The translations under genes were made by a program, and so were the position numbers. A stretch of DNA of 64,000 nucleotides from Stramenopiles sp. TOSAG23-2. Taxonomy: Eukaryota; Sar. The stretch lies in assembly GCA_900128395.1 (NCBI GenBank), contig LT649238.1:17310-81309 (forward strand), given 5' to 3'. A model generated the notes under the pieces. That model had not been told where the DNA came from. It worked only from the letters and a program-made list of their open reading frames with translations, and did not search any database. Below are positions 59,314 through 64,000 of the stretch, one piece after another; the first letter of the stretch is position 1, and each line of letters starts with the position of its first letter.

Positions 59314-62300
59314 ATGAGCAACGATAAGAACTCGCAGTGGTTGATGCGAATGTTAGTCGCAGCTACCGTAAATAATAGTGTAAGAAATCGTCAAACATTC
59401 TCCTTGTATGATGTATATTTTTATTTAAAAAGGTTCATTTTAGACACGTTAGCGTTTTTCCCAAACTTAGTGTTAAGACTTGTTGGAAATGAATGGCCAC
59501 CAAATGCTACATTTTTTCGGAAAAATGGAATATATTTCATCCTTGTTCTGTTATCACCATTACTTGCAGAAACTGTCTATAAAGTTGCGACGAAGAAAAA
59601 AAGAGGACAGACATCATATATAGAAAAAGAAACACAAAAGCGTATGCGCACTCTAAAAGAAATTATTAATGATGAAACTTTACTATTCGAGGAAGAAGAA
59701 GAGGAAGCAAAGGCAAAAGCAGAAAAAATAGCTGCAAAAAAGGATAGTACACTCAAAAAACCCACAATCGATGGAGAATCTAATAGCAATCTGAATGATG
59801 AAGAATTCACAGATGGTGATGACGACGACGACGATGATGATGATGATAACATTTCAGATATATTAGAAGATAAACATACAAAAATTGATAATATGATGTG
59901 TGCAATTGATGATATTGTAGAAATCGACGATGAAGTCCAGGTGCTTCACGAAGCATATTGTTTGTCGGCAAGAATGATGGGACGAGAATTAAAAGAAGCG
60001 CTTGAAAAGACTGTTGCTCAAAATGATGAAGAATTTTCAGATGGAGAAAAATTGAAGGAATTAGTTGAAACAACAGAGTGGATACAAACAAAATTGGTAG
60101 GGACACCATGGACTTTAGAGGAATTTTATCGTAATCCAACTAAATATTTTTTCGGTGAAAAATATATGGCATATACTACAAGCTATGACCAAGTTGTTGC
60201 AATGGAAACTTCATACAATTTATATTTAAAAGATACTCATAAAGCTGCGGATTTATATTTACGGGAAAATGAAAAGACATGGATGAGAAAATCCGTCGAT
60301 ATCCTCTTCCGCTTTCCAAAGGAAATACCATTAGTAGGGCTCGGTTACTTGTTTTCCATATTGACTGGTACAATGTCCTCAGTAAGCACTTTGTATGAAA
60401 GTGAATTAATAAACACCATTATGGTACGTGCAACCAAGAAAAAGGAGTTCATAAACATGGAACGTAACCTTTTTGACATTGTAATCTCTATGCTAGTTGC
60501 GCATTTAGTAGAGACACTTTTGGAAATATACCAGGAAAAATTGAACAATATGAGTCAAACTAGAATGGGAACAAAATTACAACAAGATGTCTTTCATCAC
60601 ATTTTGCAGCAAGATGTTGAATATTACGATTTACATGATAGTTACGATGCAATGCACTATGTTTCAAGTGCAAAAACTTGCTTATTTTGGCTGCTTGATA
60701 CTCCAAATAATTTTTTAAATAAAATGTCACAAATTATCACATCAGCGATCATTTTATTAAGAACGTCCAAATCGCTGTTTCTGATTTTAATGGGTAGTCG
60801 ACTTGTACAAATGGCTGCACGTGGTATCGTCAGTCAATACACCTACCGTATACGTAAAAAAATGAGAAAGGGAAATTTAACAAAATCATTTAATTATTAT
60901 GAATTGTTAAACCCAAAAAATTTTAGAACGGTGCGATCTCACCATCGGGAACCGATTGAACATGCAGAGTTTGTTGAGCAAACGGATATGAATATTGAAA
61001 ACAATCAAAAATTAAGAGTTATCTCCCAAGTCACATCGCCAGTATTTTCAATTTTAGATCGTGCACCAGAGATTTTTGCTTTGTACTATGGTGGCACCTT
61101 AGTAATGTCAGGTGAGTTACGACCTAGTGATTTAGTCCAACTTGTAACTATGGGAATAAATTGCGTCCATGATATTACCAGTCTTGTCGATGGTTTTGGT
61201 GATGAAATGTACACTTCATTGGAAGATGTTGCAAAGGTAGCTGATTTATTAAATCGAAAGCCAAAAATTGGTTTGTATGAAGGTGTGAAGCCAAATAAAT
61301 TCGCTGGGCATATTAAGTTTGACAATGTGCAATTTACATATCCTTCAAGAAAAGGCACAAAAGTGTTGAAAAATTTATCATTTGAAGCGGAACCAGGGCA
61401 CTTAACAGCACTTGTGGGGCCTAGTGGAGCTGGGAAATCGACTGTTATGGGATTGCTAGAACGTTTTTACGACCCAAATAAAGGTTCTATTAAGCTGGAT
61501 GGGATTGATATTAAAGATATAAATCCATTATGGTTGCGACAGCAAATGGCAATTGTGCCACAAGAACCAATATTATTTAATCGTTCTATACGAGAAAATA
61601 TGGTGTATGGATGTAAAGATGAACCACCAATGGAAGAAATAGAGGAAGCAGCTAAAGCTGCAAATATATATGACTTTATTACGACGAAATGTGCTGAAAA
61701 GTGGAGAACGGAAGTTGGAAAGGGTGGGGTAAAGTTAAGTGGTGGGCAAAAGCAACGTTTGGCTATTGCAAGGGCTATATTGAAGAAACCAAAGTTATTG
61801 TTACTGGATGAAGCAACTTCAGCATTGGATCAAGAGTCGGAAGGGCTTGTACAAGAAGCATTGGATAGATTAATGGAAGGGCGTACGACCATCGCAATCG
61901 CACATCGTCTTTCCACAATTAGAAATGCATCAAAAATTATTTGTATTAAAGATGGTGCGGCTATTGAGGAGGGAACACACGATGAGTTGATGAAAGAAAA
62001 TGGTTTATATTGTAAATATTGGTCGGAACAGATTGGACGATCACCAATGCATGAAGATTCTAAGAAATCAAATAATGAAGAAGGCGAGGAAGAAGCGAAT
62101 GACGATAACCTTGACGATGATAATCCAGAAGATTATACTAAAAATCAAGTATTTGGAGATTTTAGAGATGAGATTGATGAGCTAGATATTGAAATAGGCA
62201 AAGTAGAGGAAGAGGAGACGGAGACAAAACGTCCGGGAGGAGATAAAACTCCTCCTCGCACTCCAAAATCTATCAATACACATTTTCGAGAAAAATTCAT

Positions 62301-62685
62301 ACGATTACAAAATAAGTATGAAATGTACATACATGGCGCGAAACAAGGGAACGTAAATGCTTTAGACGAAATTGATCGAGTATTTAGGGATTTAAATTTC
62401 CTCTTTACTCGAGTCGCTAATGATATAGATCGCGAGGAAGCTTTTGGTACTTTTAATGTTGAAAAAACAAAATCACTGACAATGTCTGAACCACGTGCTC
62501 GCCATAATCGTGATATCGAAAATATGGTACCACCACCTGCAATACAACTACGAAGAACAAAAAGTTATAATAATGACAAAAGTGTTAGCATTAGCTTTCA
62601 TCCTTCAAATATTAATAGAAGTAAAACTCCAGGTAATCGACAAAGAGGGAAACATCCACCTGCTTTCTTTAATGATTTAGCATAG
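59314..62685 (+). CDS. ABC half-transporter, TAP/ABCB-like, with long acidic extensions
   Basis: 1123 residues. The N-terminal 330 residues contain a hydrophobic segment (about 70-90) and a Glu/Asp-rich stretch (EEEEEEAKAKAEK; then a nine-Asp-type run near 59818-59845). The ABC transmembrane domain covers about residues 335-640 and the nucleotide-binding domain about 670-910: Walker A GPSGAGKST (about 700), signature LSGGQKQRLAIARA (about 807), Walker B LLLLDEATSALD (about 828) and the switch His in AIAHRLST (about 861). It is a half-size exporter that must dimerise. The closest architecture is the TAP/ABCB9-like peptide transporter group, but the substrate is unknown. The C-terminal 210 residues are acidic, then Ser/Arg-rich, with no known domain. 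Confidence 0.92.
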   Translation: MSNDKNSQWLMRMLVAATVNNSVRNRQTFSLYDVYFYLKRFILDTLAFFPNLVLRLVGNEWPPNATFFRKNGIYFILVLLSPLLAETVYKVATKKKRGQTSYIEKETQKRMRTLKEIINDETLLFEEEEEEAKAKAEKIAAKKDSTLKKPTIDGESNSNLNDEEFTDGDDDDDDDDDDNISDILEDKHTKIDNMMCAIDDIVEIDDEVQVLHEAYCLSARMMGRELKEALEKTVAQNDEEFSDGEKLKELVETTEWIQTKLVGTPWTLEEFYRNPTKYFFGEKYMAYTTSYDQVVAMETSYNLYLKDTHKAADLYLRENEKTWMRKSVDILFRFPKEIPLVGLGYLFSILTGTMSSVSTLYESELINTIMVRATKKKEFINMERNLFDIVISMLVAHLVETLLEIYQEKLNNMSQTRMGTKLQQDVFHHILQQDVEYYDLHDSYDAMHYVSSAKTCLFWLLDTPNNFLNKMSQIITSAIILLRTSKSLFLILMGSRLVQMAARGIVSQYTYRIRKKMRKGNLTKSFNYYELLNPKNFRTVRSHHREPIEHAEFVEQTDMNIENNQKLRVISQVTSPVFSILDRAPEIFALYYGGTLVMSGELRPSDLVQLVTMGINCVHDITSLVDGFGDEMYTSLEDVAKVADLLNRKPKIGLYEGVKPNKFAGHIKFDNVQFTYPSRKGTKVLKNLSFEAEPGHLTALVGPSGAGKSTVMGLLERFYDPNKGSIKLDGIDIKDINPLWLRQQMAIVPQEPILFNRSIRENMVYGCKDEPPMEEIEEAAKAANIYDFITTKCAEKWRTEVGKGGVKLSGGQKQRLAIARAILKKPKLLLLDEATSALDQESEGLVQEALDRLMEGRTTIAIAHRLSTIRNASKIICIKDGAAIEEGTHDELMKENGLYCKYWSEQIGRSPMHEDSKKSNNEEGEEEANDDNLDDDNPEDYTKNQVFGDFRDEIDELDIEIGKVEEEETETKRPGGDKTPPRTPKSINTHFREKFIRLQNKYEMYIHGAKQGNVNALDEIDRVFRDLNFLFTRVANDIDREEAFGTFNVEKTKSLTMSEPRARHNRDIENMVPPPAIQLRRTKSYNNDKSVSISFHPSNINRSKTPGNRQRGKHPPAFFNDLA

Positions 62686-63105
62686 ACCAAGAAAAGTTGT
62701 CTGTCGAAGTGTCAGCAATAGTAATTGTATATATTAATATATAAATATATATATTTTTGTATGATATGTCTTATATATAATGTATGCATAATATATCATA
62801 TTATGGGCATTCGTACGAAGTACGTAGGGAATTGTAGTGAAGAGTGTGTGTGTGATGTGTGAGTGTGAAATTTTTTTATTCTTATATTAATATACGTATA
62901 TATATATATTATATAAAATGTACGAGTATCATATATTAATATTTTATAAAAGATAAAAATATACGACACAGTAAAACATATTACGTAATAAAATATAATA
63001 GATTTTAAACCCTTCATATTACATATGATATATGATATGCGTTCGGTATAATGATATTTATCATATCATCATCATACGTGAGTGTATATATACATATTTC
63101 AAACA
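62686..63105. other. Convergent 3' intergenic region with palindromes
   Basis: No gene. Holds TTCGTACGAAGTACGTAG (about 62810-62827), GTACGAGTATCATATATTA near 62930, and ATATGATATATGATATGC and TATTTATCATATCATC near 63021-63072. Confidence 0.6.
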
Positions 63106-63945
63106 TTAAGTTGCTTGCACGGTCAGACAAAAATTTTCTATTGCATTTAATACTTTTAAGATATTGTTAATACCTTTAATACTACCATTATCTTTACGAC
63201 CATCCTCTGGCTTGGATTTATACCAATGTGCAAAATCAATTAATTTCACATCGGTAGTATTATTATTATTACTATCGCCTTCATATACAAATAATAATGA
63301 ATGTGCATAAAATCGAAAATCTGTTTGTTCTTCAAACCATTTCAATACATTTTCTAATTTACTTTTAATACTTTTTACTGCATCTAAACGAACCAATTGA
63401 CCATCAAAAAAGAAATTCATCAAACCTTGTCCAGCATTTAAATTGGTTAAATGTCTACCATATTGGTTATCAAATTTTCTATATGCTTTTTGTTCAATAT
63501 CATATATTTTCATACCAGTTAACCTATATCCAAGTTGTTCTTGATATTTAAATTTTTTTATTTGTTTCGCTTTTTTCTCATCACTTGCATCTTCATCATA
63601 TGTTTGCGTACCAATTTTCAAATCAATGACACATGGTTTTCGATAATCAGTCTCTATATTCATTATTTTAATGAATTTCTCTTCGTCCTGATTAAATTCA
63701 ACACCATAATATTTAAGTATAAAATCTAAAGCTAAACTACCTGGATTTGAGTGTTTCGACTCACTACTCCAAAATTCTTCATAAAATGCTATTTCTTTGT
63801 CACCACGAATATCTTTATGGATCGGTTTTAAGAACAAATTATTAACGTATAAGCTTTTCCTACCTTTTCTTGCTCGTGAATTGACGGTATTTACACTTTT
63901 TATATTACTAAAATCGATTTTTTGCGATGTATTATTATCATTATG

Positions 63946-64000
<55 letters not shown>
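63106..64000 (-). CDS. Inositol polyphosphate kinase (IPMK/IP6K family), 5' end beyond window
   Basis: Minus-strand gene running off the right edge; about 298 residues are visible. The frame stays open past 63837 through a basic segment (NSRARKGRKSLYVNN) into an Asn run that continues to base 64000. The IPK signature P-x3-D-x-K-x-G is present as PCVIDLKIGTQTYDEDAS, then LGYRLTGMKIYD, SLLFVYEGD and VKLIDFAHWY, where IDFAH holds the metal-binding Asp. The family phosphorylates inositol phosphates (IP3 to IP5, or IP6 to IP7). IPMK versus IP6K cannot be settled. The HKDIRGDKEIAFYEEFW block is the conserved N-lobe start. Confidence 0.9.

Noticed and set aside
59577-59852. Minus-strand Ser-rich frame opposite the ABC transporter
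   Set aside because: Antisense of the Asp/Glu-rich segment; the plus-strand protein is clearly the real product.
1-64000. tRNA, rRNA, CRISPR array and bacterial-type operon search by eye
   Set aside because: No intact tRNA internal promoter pattern, rRNA block or spaced direct-repeat array was found; the nitrile hydratase gene stands alone in a eukaryotic context.

Overview
The window is AT-rich nuclear DNA from a unicellular eukaryote. Genes are long, closely packed and almost all readable as one uninterrupted frame. Proteins carry long asparagine runs, and TAA, TAG and TGA all act as stops, so the code looks standard. A polycystin-2-type channel, gamma-tubulin complex protein 3, cohesin Rad21, BRCC36, mitochondrial complex I parts and a beta-alpha fused nitrile hydratase fit a flagellated free-living protist. 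The plant-like complex I AGGG subunit and the fused nitrile hydratase are compatible with a stramenopile or related lineage, but the lineage is inference.

Layout. 1-15.8 kb: 3' part of a PX/Rubicon-homology protein (start lies before the window), a CIA30 complex I assembly factor, BRCC36, a polycystin channel, GCP3, complex I subunit NDUFB2 and a secreted orphan. 16.11-18.18 kb: a probable DNA transposon with perfect terminal inverted repeats, a flanking ATAAT repeat and one coiled-coil ORF. 18.3-25.6 kb: a 2-oxoglutarate oxygenase, a dual-specificity phosphatase, a WW-domain protein and oligopeptidase B. 25.7-26.8 kb: an anomalous mobile-element-like patch. 27.6-35.6 kb: thiolase, an orphan, a DEAD-box helicase, a membrane orphan and a mitochondrial orphan. 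35.8-37.2 kb: a fold-back element with 124-bp inverted arms. 37.7-44.2 kb: Rad21 and a giant secreted polybasic/polyacidic protein. 45.3-53.7 kb: a rhodanese-methyltransferase fusion, a small dimeric-barrel protein, DGAT2, nitrile hydratase and a TBC RabGAP. 54.5-58.6 kb: a choline-transporter-like/TerD fusion and a small secreted protein, each with a reading-frame break. 59.3-64 kb: a long ABC half-transporter and an inositol polyphosphate kinase that runs off the right edge.

Genes alternate strands often, giving divergent promoter gaps and convergent 3' gaps. The 3' gaps share a signature: clusters of TATCATA/TATGATA palindromes, TACGAAGTAC-type motifs and short dispersed repeats. A second theme is exact two-copy tandem duplication (65 to 516 bp) at seven or more places, inside genes, in a promoter and in spacers. 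There are no operons. Functional links are loose: complex I biogenesis (CIA30, NDUFB2), microtubule/cilium/chromosome biology (GCP3, polycystin, Rad21), membrane traffic (PX-Rubicon, TBC) and lipid metabolism (thiolase, DGAT2, choline-transporter-like protein). No rRNA, tRNA or CRISPR array was seen.
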